Below, one piece after another: positions 53,738 through 62,407 of a stretch of 64,000 nucleotides of DNA; the first letter of the stretch is position 1; every line of letters begins with the position of its first letter. Both the position numbers and the translations under genes were made by a program. Source of the DNA: Chitinophaga sp. Ak27. GTDB taxonomy: Bacteria; Bacteroidota; Bacteroidia; Chitinophagales; Chitinophagaceae. The notes under the pieces were generated by a model, which did not search any database, was not told the origin of the DNA, and saw nothing but the letters and a program-made list of their open reading frames with translations. The stretch spans positions 496,001-560,000 of the forward strand of contig NZ_JABAOB010000003.1 of assembly GCF_012726295.1 (NCBI RefSeq), in the 5' to 3' direction.

Positions 53738-56497
53738 ATGAAGGACTTCTCATTCGTCACTAACTCACATCCTGCTTACATAGAATCGTTATACCAGGAT
53801 TTCCGCAAAGATCCCAACTCTGTAGACCCGGATTGGGTTAAATTTTTCGAAGGATTTGATTTTGCAGTATCCAATGTAAACGGTCACGCAGGGGCAGCAG
53901 CACCGGTAGCAGGGGGCAGCACTTCATTGCCGGTGAGTGACGACCAGTTGGCGAAAGAACTGGGTGTATACCGCCTGATACAGGCGTATCGCAAAAAGGG
54001 CCATTTGATTGCTAAAACCAACCCCATCCGTGAGAGAAAAGACCGGAAGGCCAACCTGGACCTTGCCAGTTTTGGATTAGGGGATGCTGATCTTAAAACT
54101 GAATTCTTTGCCGGTACTACCATCGGTGTGGGTAAGGCTACGCTGGAAAAAATCATAGCTTACCTGAACCAGATCTATGCTGCTTCCGTAGGCTTACAAT
54201 ACACTTACATTAACGATCGCACGAAAGCGAAATGGCTGGAAAAGGAGTTTGAAAGTATCATGACCCAGCCCCTGTCGCTCGAGCAGCGTCGCCGCATCCT
54301 GCAGAAGCTGAATCAGGGTGTTATCTTCGAAAAATTCCTCCACACAAAATATATCGGACAAAAACGTTTTGGCCTGGAAGGGGGCGAATCTACCATTCCT
54401 GCGCTGGATGCGATCATCAACGTGGCCGCAGAATATGGCGTACAGGAATCCGTGATCGGCATGGCTCACCGCGGCCGTTTGAACGTATTGGCCAACATTC
54501 TCGGAAAAACATACGAGCAGATCTTCAATGAATTTGAAGGCCTGGCTACCCCGGATATGACCATGGGTAGCGGTGACGTGAAATATCACCTGGGTTTCCG
54601 CTCACAGGTAACTACTCCGGCCGGCAAACCGGTAAACCTGCAACTGATGCCTAACCCTTCCCACCTGGAAGTGGTAGATCCGATTGTAGTAGGTTTTGCC
54701 CGTAGTAAAGCCGATGTAATCTATAACAGCGATTATGATAAAATACTGCCTATCCTCATTCATGGTGATGCTGCCGTAGCTGGTCAGGGTATTGTGTATG
54801 AAGTAGAGCAGATGAGCAAACTGAAAGGCTACTACGTAGGTGGTTCCATTCATTTTGTTATCAATAACCAGATCGGTTTTACGACCGATTTCGATGATGC
54901 CCGCTCATCAGACTATTGCACCAGCGTGGCTTCTATCGTACAGGCGCCGGTATTCCACGTAAATGGCGATGATGCAGAAGCGGTGGTAAAAGTATCACAG
55001 CTGGCTGCCCGTTACCGCCAGGAATTCAATGAAGATGTGTTCATCGACATGGTGTGTTACCGTAAGCATGGGCACAACGAGGGTGATGAACCTAAGTTTA
55101 CCCAACCAAGCCTGTATGCATTGATTGAAAAACACGCCAATCCGCGTGAAGTATATACCCAGTTCCTGCTGAATAATGGAGAGTCTGATGCCCAGGCATT
55201 AGCCAAGGAAATGGAAACAGTATTCTGGGCCGATTTGCAGGCTCGTTTGGATGAAGTGAAACAGCATCCGCTGCCTTACGCCAACCAGAAACCGGAACAA
55301 TGGTGGCTGGCCCTCCGCAAAGCCACGCCACAAGATTTTGAAGCGTCCCCGGCAACTGCTATCAAGGAAGAAGATTTCAAACGTCTGTTCGACGGATTGA
55401 TGAAATGGCCGGAAAACTTCGTACCACTGCGTAAAGTGAGTAAACTGCTGCAAGATAAAATAAAGCTGTACCAAGAAGAAGGTAAAGTAGATTGGGCCAC
55501 CGGTGAACTGTTGGCCTACGCCAGTCTCCTGATCGAAGGAAAAGATGTAAGAATGAGCGGGGAAGATGTGAAGCGCGGTACTTTCTCTCACCGTCATGCG
55601 GTTTTATTTGATGAGAATACCAATGAAACATATAACCGTCTCAGTCACTTCCAGGAAAACCAGGGTAAATTCAGAATTTATAATTCTTTGTTGAGCGAAT
55701 ATGGTGTGTTAGGCTTTGAATATGGTTACGCCATGGCCAATCCTAACAACCTGGTATTATGGGAAGCACAATATGGCGACTTTGTTAATGGTGCGCAAAC
55801 AGTGATTGACCAGTATATCAGCAGTGCAGAGCAAAAATGGACAACCCAGAATGGTTTGGTGATGTTGTTGCCTCATGGATATGAAGGAGGTGGACCTGAT
55901 CACTCCAATGCCCGTCCGGAGCGTTTCTTACAGCAATGTGCAGAAGAAAATATGGTGATTACCAATATCACTACGGCAGCCAACTTCTTCCATGCGTTGC
56001 GTCGTCAGCTGACCTGGCAGTTCCGTAAGCCGCTGATTAACTTCTCGCCTAAAGCCAACCTGCGTCATGTAGGAGCTTACTCTACTATGGCAGAATTTAC
56101 ACAGGGCGGATTTAAAGAGGTGCTGGACGATCCGTTTATCGATGATGCTGCGGTGGTGAAAAAAGTATTGTTGTGTACTGGTAAAATGTATTTCGACCTG
56201 AGTGATAAACAAGCCAAGGATGACCGTAAAGATGTGGCCATCGTTCGCCTGGAACAACTGTATCCATTGCCGGTAAAACAGCTGGAAGTGATTGCTCAGA
56301 AATATAAGGGAGCTACCTTCTTCTGGGTACAGGAAGAGCCATTGAATATGGGAGCTGCAGCGTACCTGCAAATGAATCTGAAACAGATCAATTATGGCGT
56401 TATCAGTCGTAATCCGAGCGCTTCGACTGCTACCGGTTATGCGAAAGTGCATGCACGCGAGCAGCAACAGATTATTGATACGGCTTTTAACATCTAA
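53738..56497 (+). CDS. sucA: 2-oxoglutarate dehydrogenase E1 component
   Basis: Thiamine diphosphate-dependent decarboxylase subunit of the TCA-cycle 2-oxoglutarate dehydrogenase complex. The 919-aa length is normal. The N-terminus carries the E2-binding segment FSFVTNSHPAYIESLYQDFRKDPNSVDPDWVKFFEGF. Catalytic and cofactor regions are visible: MAHRGRLNVLANILGK, HGDAAVAGQGIVYE, NNQIGFTT, and the late ThDP contact GYAMANPNNLVLWEAQYGDF. It is followed after 93 bp by the E2 gene. Confidence 0.97.
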   Translation: MKDFSFVTNSHPAYIESLYQDFRKDPNSVDPDWVKFFEGFDFAVSNVNGHAGAAAPVAGGSTSLPVSDDQLAKELGVYRLIQAYRKKGHLIAKTNPIRERKDRKANLDLASFGLGDADLKTEFFAGTTIGVGKATLEKIIAYLNQIYAASVGLQYTYINDRTKAKWLEKEFESIMTQPLSLEQRRRILQKLNQGVIFEKFLHTKYIGQKRFGLEGGESTIPALDAIINVAAEYGVQESVIGMAHRGRLNVLANILGKTYEQIFNEFEGLATPDMTMGSGDVKYHLGFRSQVTTPAGKPVNLQLMPNPSHLEVVDPIVVGFARSKADVIYNSDYDKILPILIHGDAAVAGQGIVYEVEQMSKLKGYYVGGSIHFVINNQIGFTTDFDDARSSDYCTSVASIVQAPVFHVNGDDAEAVVKVSQLAARYRQEFNEDVFIDMVCYRKHGHNEGDEPKFTQPSLYALIEKHANPREVYTQFLLNNGESDAQALAKEMETVFWADLQARLDEVKQHPLPYANQKPEQWWLALRKATPQDFEASPATAIKEEDFKRLFDGLMKWPENFVPLRKVSKLLQDKIKLYQEEGKVDWATGELLAYASLLIEGKDVRMSGEDVKRGTFSHRHAVLFDENTNETYNRLSHFQENQGKFRIYNSLLSEYGVLGFEYGYAMANPNNLVLWEAQYGDFVNGAQTVIDQYISSAEQKWTTQNGLVMLLPHGYEGGGPDHSNARPERFLQQCAEENMVITNITTAANFFHALRRQLTWQFRKPLINFSPKANLRHVGAYSTMAEFTQGGFKEVLDDPFIDDAAVVKKVLLCTGKMYFDLSDKQAKDDRKDVAIVRLEQLYPLPVKQLEVIAQKYKGATFFWVQEEPLNMGAAAYLQMNLKQINYGVISRNPSASTATGYAKVHAREQQQIIDTAFNI

Positions 56498-56590
56498 AAA
56501 AATTAAACGAATAAACAGAATAACCGGGGTTTGTGTTGACAAGCTAGCGCCGAAAGCAGGAAGCCCGGTATCACCATCAACTGATTAAAT

Positions 56591-58162
56591 ATGGTTATCG
56601 AAATCAAAGTCCCTACGGTAGGAGAATCTATTAGCGAGGTAACAATTGCAAAGTGGTTGAAGAAAGACGGAGATTATGTGCAGCAGGACGAGGTATTATG
56701 TGAAATGGAATCTGAGAAGGCAACCTTTGAACTGAATGCAGAAAAAGCGGGTATCCTGAAGATTGCAGCCGCAGCCCAGGAAGGCGCTACTTTGAAGATT
56801 GGTGAGGTAGCCTGTACTATTGATACAGACGCCGCCGCTCCAGCTTCCACAACAGCACCGGCCGCCGCCGCTCCTGCAGCTACTGCTGCACCTGTAGCAG
56901 CAGCACCAGCTGCTCCTGCAGCACCGGCAGTGAACAAAGGGACGATTGACATGAAAGTGCCTACAGTAGGAGAGTCTATCAGTGAAGTAACCCTGGTAAA
57001 ATGGATACGGAAAGATGGTGATTATGTAGAGCGTGATGAAGTGGTATGTGAACTGGAATCAGAGAAAGCTACCTTCGAACTGAACGCAGAAGAAGCTGGC
57101 GCCCTGATTACGGTAGCTAAAGAAGGAGATACATTAAAAATTGGTGATGTAGCCTGTAAGATTGATACCAGCGTAGCAAGACCAGCAGGTAAAGCAGCGC
57201 CGGTGGCCGCCGCTTCTGCAGCCCAGCCAACCGCTGCTCCACAGCCACAACAGACGCCTGTTACCAGCATCCCGAATGATATTAAAACTACACCAGTAGC
57301 TGCAGCCGTTATTGCGGACAAACAGGTAGATCCATCCAGCATCAAAGGTTCCGGTGCACACGGTAAAATCATGAAAGACGATGTATATGCTGCCCTGAAA
57401 AATCCGGGTGTAGCTATCGGACAGGAAATGTTTACCCGCCAGGAACGCCGCGAGAAGATGAGTAACCTGCGTAAAACTGTTTCCCGCCGCCTGGTGGAAG
57501 CTAAAAATACTACTGCCATGCTCACTACCTTTAATGAGGTAGACATGACAGAGATTATGGCATTGCGTGCTAAATACAAAGACGTCTTCAAAAAACAGCA
57601 TGAGGTAAACCTGGGCTTTATGAGCTTCTTTACAAAAGCCTGCTGCTTTGCTTTACAGGAATTCCCTTCTGTAAATGCGTATATTGATGGCGATGAGTTG
57701 GTATACCATGACTTCTGCGATATTTCCATTGCTGTTTCTGCTCCTAAAGGCCTGGTAGTACCGGTTATCCGCAATGCAGAAAGCCTGGATATGGCCGGCA
57801 TCGAAAAAGCAGTGTTGGAGCTGGCTACCAAAGCCCGCGATAACAAATTAACTGTACCGGAAATGACTGGTGGTACCTTTACTATCACTAACGGTGGTGT
57901 ATTTGGTTCCCTGATGAGCACACCTATCATTAATATCCCGCAATCTGCTATCCTGGGTATGCACAAAATACAGGAACGTCCGATGGCCATTAATGGACAG
58001 GTGGTGATTCGTCCGATGATGTATGTAGCGCTCAGCTACGATCACCGCATCATTGATGGGCGTGAGTCTGTAAGCTTCCTGGTAAGGGTGAAAGAAATGC
58101 TGGAGAATCCTGAGCAACTGCTGTTCGGTAAAGATCCGCTGAAAGCGTTATTGAAACTGTAA
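56591..58162 (+). CDS. sucB: Dihydrolipoyllysine succinyltransferase (E2o) with two lipoyl domains
   Basis: E2 core of 2-oxoglutarate dehydrogenase, transferring succinyl to CoA. There are two tandem lipoyl domains, each with the ESEKATFEL lipoylation motif (Lys43 and Lys159). Ala/Pro-rich linkers (about 76-117 and 195-220) are followed by the E1/E3-binding domain (about 235-275) and the catalytic domain with SYDHRIIDG (His485, Asp489). Most bacterial E2o proteins have one lipoyl domain, so the duplication is noteworthy. It is directly after sucA; a long palindrome begins 1 nt after its stop. Confidence 0.95.
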   Translation: MVIEIKVPTVGESISEVTIAKWLKKDGDYVQQDEVLCEMESEKATFELNAEKAGILKIAAAAQEGATLKIGEVACTIDTDAAAPASTTAPAAAAPAATAAPVAAAPAAPAAPAVNKGTIDMKVPTVGESISEVTLVKWIRKDGDYVERDEVVCELESEKATFELNAEEAGALITVAKEGDTLKIGDVACKIDTSVARPAGKAAPVAAASAAQPTAAPQPQQTPVTSIPNDIKTTPVAAAVIADKQVDPSSIKGSGAHGKIMKDDVYAALKNPGVAIGQEMFTRQERREKMSNLRKTVSRRLVEAKNTTAMLTTFNEVDMTEIMALRAKYKDVFKKQHEVNLGFMSFFTKACCFALQEFPSVNAYIDGDELVYHDFCDISIAVSAPKGLVVPVIRNAESLDMAGIEKAVLELATKARDNKLTVPEMTGGTFTITNGGVFGSLMSTPIINIPQSAILGMHKIQERPMAINGQVVIRPMMYVALSYDHRIIDGRESVSFLVRVKEMLENPEQLLFGKDPLKALLKL

Positions 58163-58163
58163 G

Positions 58164-58277
58164 ATAGTTAAGGAGCATAAAGCGATTGAGGCGAATGATC
58201 TAAGCGGATAAATAATTATTCGTTGAGGTTATTCGCCTCAATCGCTTTATGCTTTTCGCTTTATGCTCCTTAACTAT
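58164..58277. repeat. Long palindromic repeat, copy D (after sucB)
   Basis: Arms 58164-58196 and 58231-58277. Outer 20 bp and inner 13 bp match perfectly, but the right arm carries an extra 14 nt (58244-58257), two more AAAGC-type heptads. The inner core is ATTGAGGCGAAT. It begins 1 nt after the sucB stop and contains a false start for the next gene. Confidence 0.9.
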
Positions 58278-58310
58278 GGGCTGACGTTGACAGAAGCCGT
58301 ATCTTCGCGT

Positions 58311-59468
58311 ATGACCCGTTGGGAAAATTATTTAGCATCCGCAGAAAAAATCATTGGCGCCTACACTGGCAGCTTGCCATTACACCATTTCCTGAAATCT
58401 TTTTTCAAGGAACATCCTTATATGGGTGGGCGCGACCGGCGCTGGATATCACAGTTGGTATATCATTATTTCCGGTTAGGACATTGGGGGAAAACGCTTC
58501 CTGTAAAGGAGCGTATTATTGCAGGAACCTTTTTGTGTGAAACCGCGTCCAACGATTTCCTCGCGGCATTGCATCCCGATTGGAATGAGCGGGTTGCGTT
58601 GCCATTATCTGAAAAAGCGGCCTTGTTACCGGCGGCACTAACGCCAGCTGCTCTTTTTCCACTTATCACCTCCTTGTCTGATTCTATTGATGCTAACGCT
58701 TATGCCTATACGATGTTGACACAGCCCCGGTTATTTATACGGGTGCGTCAGCAGAAGCTGGATAAGATAAAAGCGCTGCTGGATAAGGCGGGTATTACAT
58801 ATGAGGTGTTTGCCAATAATACTACCATTGCTTTGCCCAATGGTACCAAGATAGAAACCATTGTAGCAGAGAAGAGCTGGTACGAGGTACAGGATGCTTC
58901 GAGCCAGCAAACGGGGGCGCTCTTTTTGCCAGCTGCCGGGCAGCGTTGGTGGGATTGCTGTGCTGCCAGCGGGGGAAAGTCTATTCTTCTGAAAGATCAG
59001 CAGCCAGGCGTACAATTACTGGTGTCTGATGTAAGACGCTCTATCCTGGAAAACCTGCAGCAGCGCTTCACGGCAGCGGGTATCAAACATTATGATGCCC
59101 GGGTTGCAGACCTTACCGCGCCTGGCTTTGCCGCGTCTATGGGGCATCAGCAGTTTGATGGCATTATACTGGATGCGCCCTGCAGTGGCTCTGGCACCTG
59201 GGGACGTACACCCGAGAGTATCAGCTTTTTTAAGCCCGAAGAGATTGGAAAGTACCAGCAGCTACAGCAAAAGATTGCCCATAATGTGGTGCCTTTCCTG
59301 AAGAAAGGAGGTGCGTTGATTTACATTACCTGTTCTGTGTTTAAGCAGGAGAATGAAGAAGTAGTGAGCTATATAGAAAGTATGAGTGATTTGCGCCGGC
59401 AGGCGGGTGGAGTGATCCCGGGGTATGATCAGGGAGCGGATACGATGTATGCGGTAAGGCTTTCGTAA
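58311..59468 (+). CDS. RsmB/NOP family RNA methyltransferase
   Basis: 385-aa class I SAM-dependent RNA m5C methyltransferase. The SAM site is in RWWDCCAASGGKSILL; this is the family's usual CAAPGGK region with Ser for Pro. Catalytic cysteine motifs are DAPCSGSGTW and ITCSVF. An N-terminal NusB-like region (about 1-140) is present. The start is set at 58311 (MTRWENYLASA); the longer frame from 58263 starts inside a palindromic repeat. The RNA target is unknown. Confidence 0.88.
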   Translation: MTRWENYLASAEKIIGAYTGSLPLHHFLKSFFKEHPYMGGRDRRWISQLVYHYFRLGHWGKTLPVKERIIAGTFLCETASNDFLAALHPDWNERVALPLSEKAALLPAALTPAALFPLITSLSDSIDANAYAYTMLTQPRLFIRVRQQKLDKIKALLDKAGITYEVFANNTTIALPNGTKIETIVAEKSWYEVQDASSQQTGALFLPAAGQRWWDCCAASGGKSILLKDQQPGVQLLVSDVRRSILENLQQRFTAAGIKHYDARVADLTAPGFAASMGHQQFDGIILDAPCSGSGTWGRTPESISFFKPEEIGKYQQLQQKIAHNVVPFLKKGGALIYITCSVFKQENEEVVSYIESMSDLRRQAGGVIPGYDQGADTMYAVRLS

Positions 59469-59544
59469 TCAGCTGATTAGTGTTTTGGCAATAAAATTAT
59501 TGTCAAAAGATATTTGAAAGGGTGATAGTTTGTAAACATCCAAC

Positions 59545-59579
59545 AAAAAAGGTGAGAAGATCTCTCTTCCCACCTTTTT
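59545..59579. terminator. Bidirectional terminator, RsmB-like / mnmA
   Basis: Stem AAAAAGGTG...GAAGA with TCTTCC...CACCTTTTT (59545-59560 and 59565-59579) between convergent genes, T-rich on both strands. Confidence 0.75.
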
Positions 59580-59602
59580 CTTTATCTATCTTATGAAATT
59601 AA

Positions 59603-60712
59603 TCACTTTAAGATTGATGCGCCGCGCTGGATAATTCCTCCGGCTATTACATCATCGCCTTCATAGAAAACGGCTGATTGGCCGGGGGCGATACCTTTTA
59701 CATTTTCATAAAAGCTCACTTTCACCTGTCCGTTTTCGTTGTAAAGGTTACTGAGTGCGCCTTTGTCTTTGTAGCGGATTTTGGTAATGGATTCCATGCC
59801 GTCGGGGATGGTTTCGTATTTACCCATGTTGATGCCACTTACAAACATTTCGCTTTTCTGCAGTTCATCTTCGTTGCCTAGTACTACGGTATTGGTTTCG
59901 GGGATAATTTCGGTAACAAATACCGGGCGGCCGAGTGCAATATCGAGTCCTTTCCGTTGCCCTACTGTGTAAAAAGGATATCCTTTATGATGACCAACAA
60001 TGGTGCCATCTGCTAATACAAAGTTACCACCATTCACCTTTTCTTCCAATCCATCTACTTTACGTTTCAGGAATCCGCGGTAGTCGTTGTCCGGTACGAA
60101 GCAGATCTCATAGCTTTCTGCTTTTTTGGCCAGTTCGGGGTAGCCGAAATCGAAGGCCATTTGCCGGATGGCGGTTTTGCGGTAGGTGCCGAGTGGGAGG
60201 AGGGTACGTGACAGTACGTCTTGCTGGATGCCCCAGAGCACATAGCTCTGGTCTTTGGTTTCATCGATACCTTTGCTGATCACATAACGGCCATTGTCGT
60301 GCTGGCGGATCTGGGCGTAGTGACCTGTTGCAATAAATTCGCAGTCCATGGCGTCGGCGCGTTTCATGAGGGCGCGCCATTTTATATGGGTATTGCAAAG
60401 CACACAGGGATTAGGTGTACGTCCTGCAATATATTCATCAACAAAGTTATTGATCACAAAATCACCGAATTCATCGCGGATGTCCAGCACAAAGTGTGGG
60501 AATCCGTGATGTACTGCCGCTGCGCGGGCATCGTTAAAAGAATCCAGGTTACAGCAGCCGGTTTCCTTTTTACTGGAACCTGCAGATGCATAGTCCCAGG
60601 TTTTCATGGTGATACCCACCACTTCATACCCTTGCTCATGCAACATCAGCGCTGTAACAGTACTGTCTATACCACCGCTCATGGCTACCAGTACTTTACC
60701 ATGCTTGCTCAT
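59603..60712 (-). CDS. mnmA: tRNA-specific 2-thiouridylase
   Basis: Thiolates U34 of tRNAs for Lys, Glu and Gln. The 369-aa protein has the PP-loop SGGIDS (12-17), CVLC with Cys103 and Cys106, and the second catalytic Cys204 in SYEICFVPD, equivalent to the E. coli Cys102/Cys199 pair. The C-terminal domain includes VGQRKGLDIALGRPVFV. It is a single gene with its own -7 motif and terminator. Confidence 0.96.
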   Translation of the reverse strand: MSKHGKVLVAMSGGIDSTVTALMLHEQGYEVVGITMKTWDYASAGSSKKETGCCNLDSFNDARAAAVHHGFPHFVLDIRDEFGDFVINNFVDEYIAGRTPNPCVLCNTHIKWRALMKRADAMDCEFIATGHYAQIRQHDNGRYVISKGIDETKDQSYVLWGIQQDVLSRTLLPLGTYRKTAIRQMAFDFGYPELAKKAESYEICFVPDNDYRGFLKRKVDGLEEKVNGGNFVLADGTIVGHHKGYPFYTVGQRKGLDIALGRPVFVTEIIPETNTVVLGNEDELQKSEMFVSGINMGKYETIPDGMESITKIRYKDKGALSNLYNENGQVKVSFYENVKGIAPGQSAVFYEGDDVIAGGIIQRGASILK

Positions 60713-60731
60713 TTGAAATAGTTTAAGGATG

Positions 60732-60739
60732 CAAAATTA
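60732..60739 (-). promoter_or_regulatory. -7 element for mnmA
   Basis: Minus-strand TAATTTTG, exact TANNTTTG, ends 19 nt before the ATG at 60712. Confidence 0.4.
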
Positions 60740-60908
60740 CTTAAATTCCGGTCATCAACCAGCTACCGGGTATTGATCCTGACAATGTGATGATTGATTC
60801 TGACTATATAATGACCCGGATGGATGATTATTTCACCGGGAGCTATAATTTCTTAATTGTGAATAATATATTTATTAGTTTTAGCCACCTTTTAGGCATA
60901 AATCCGTT

Positions 60909-62387
60909 ATGATGCTTCCTATATTAAACAAAGAATTTATATTAAAACGACCGGAGTTCGGCGTTACAGCAGAGGTATTCACCTACCCGGAAAAGATCCT
61001 GCAATTCGGCACCGGCGTGCTGTTGCGCGGACTGGTCGATTACCTGGTAGATCAGGCCAATAAGCAGGGCATTTTCAAGGGAAGGGTCGTAGTGGTGAAA
61101 TCCACCGATGGCGATACCCACGATTTTTCCAGCCAGGATAGCTTGTATACTACGCATATCAAAGGCGTTTCCCAGGGGGAATTGGTAGATAAGGTACTGA
61201 TTAACGCTTCTGTTAGCCGGGTTTTGCAATCGAATGCACAGTGGCAGGAGGTTTTACAGACAGTGCATGAGCCTGCTATGCAGATAATTGTCTCTAATAC
61301 TACCGAAGTGGGTATTCAATATGTTCCCGAAAAGATAACTTCCGGAGTACCTGATTCTTACCCCGGCAAGCTGCTGGCCGTACTATGGGAGCGGTACCAC
61401 CACTTCCAGGGAAAAGCTCACACCGGTTTTGTGATTGTGCCCACGGAACTGGTGGTAGACAATGGCCGGTTGTTAAAAGATATTGTATTACAGCTGGCTG
61501 CTTACAACGATATGCCTAAGGCGTTTACCGACTGGATACAACGGGAAAATCAGTTCTGCAATTCCCTGGTCGACCGCATCGTACCGGGCAAGCCCCGTAA
61601 CCTGGCGGAGATCAACGAAAAAGCAGGTTATACCGACCAGCTGTGGATAGAAGTAGAACCTTACCTGTTATGGGCCATAGAAGGCGGCGATGATATCCGT
61701 ACTGCATTATCTTTCTGCCAGGCCGATAACCGGATGTTAATTGCAGATAGTATTACGCCTTACCGGGAACAAAAGCTCCGGCTCCTCAATGGTAGCCATA
61801 CGGCTGCCGTGCCCCTGGCTTTCCTGTCGGGCTTGAATACGGTGTATGAAGCCATGCAGGATAATTATATGCGTCATTTCTTCCAGGAAGTAATATTGCG
61901 GGAAATTCTGCCAACCATTGCCGCTGATTGTCCTACCGCTACTGCCTTTGCGCCCGAAGTGCTGGACCGTTTTGCCAATCCTTTCATTGCACATAAACTG
62001 ATCAGCATCACTTTCCAGGAAAGCTCGAAGATGAATGCACGCAACGTGCGTACATTGCTGCGCTATCACGGGAAATTCCAGACCTTACCACCTTACCTCT
62101 GCCTGGGATTTGCTGCGATGCTGCTGTTTTTACGGCCGGAAAAGCAGGAAGAGGGTAAGTATATAGGCATCAGGGATGGGGAAAGTTATACCATTACAGA
62201 CGACAATGCCGCTATCTTTGCGGCGTGGTGGCAGGAACAGGATACTTCTACCATGGTAAACGGTATCTGCAGCGATAAACGCCTGTGGGAAGCCGATCTG
62301 ACCACCATCCCAGGTTTTGCTGAGCAGGTAACGGATTTGCTGATGGCATTGAAAAGCAAAGGGGTAAAAGCATTTATTCAATTGTAG
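60909..62387 (+). CDS. uxaB: Tagaturonate reductase (altronate oxidoreductase)
   Basis: Reduces D-tagaturonate to D-altronate in galacturonate catabolism, a member of the mannitol dehydrogenase family. The 492-aa length fits. The NAD-binding opening is EKILQFGTGVLLRGLVDYL. The catalytic region includes LVDRIVPGKP and FVIVPTELVVDNG; later QESSKMNARNVRTLLRYH holds conserved basic residues. It is the first gene of a hexuronate operon, 20 bp before uxaC. A TAGTTTTA motif (60876-60883) upstream is a weak promoter candidate. Confidence 0.93.
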   Translation: MMLPILNKEFILKRPEFGVTAEVFTYPEKILQFGTGVLLRGLVDYLVDQANKQGIFKGRVVVVKSTDGDTHDFSSQDSLYTTHIKGVSQGELVDKVLINASVSRVLQSNAQWQEVLQTVHEPAMQIIVSNTTEVGIQYVPEKITSGVPDSYPGKLLAVLWERYHHFQGKAHTGFVIVPTELVVDNGRLLKDIVLQLAAYNDMPKAFTDWIQRENQFCNSLVDRIVPGKPRNLAEINEKAGYTDQLWIEVEPYLLWAIEGGDDIRTALSFCQADNRMLIADSITPYREQKLRLLNGSHTAAVPLAFLSGLNTVYEAMQDNYMRHFFQEVILREILPTIAADCPTATAFAPEVLDRFANPFIAHKLISITFQESSKMNARNVRTLLRYHGKFQTLPPYLCLGFAAMLLFLRPEKQEEGKYIGIRDGESYTITDDNAAIFAAWWQEQDTSTMVNGICSDKRLWEADLTTIPGFAEQVTDLLMALKSKGVKAFIQL

Positions 62388-62407
62388 CATAGATAAATAT
62401 CATCGTT

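Noticed and set aside
4771..58277. Palindromes as a CRISPR array or transposon ends
   Set aside because: Copies are scattered singly with no spacers, no transposase and no target duplication seen.
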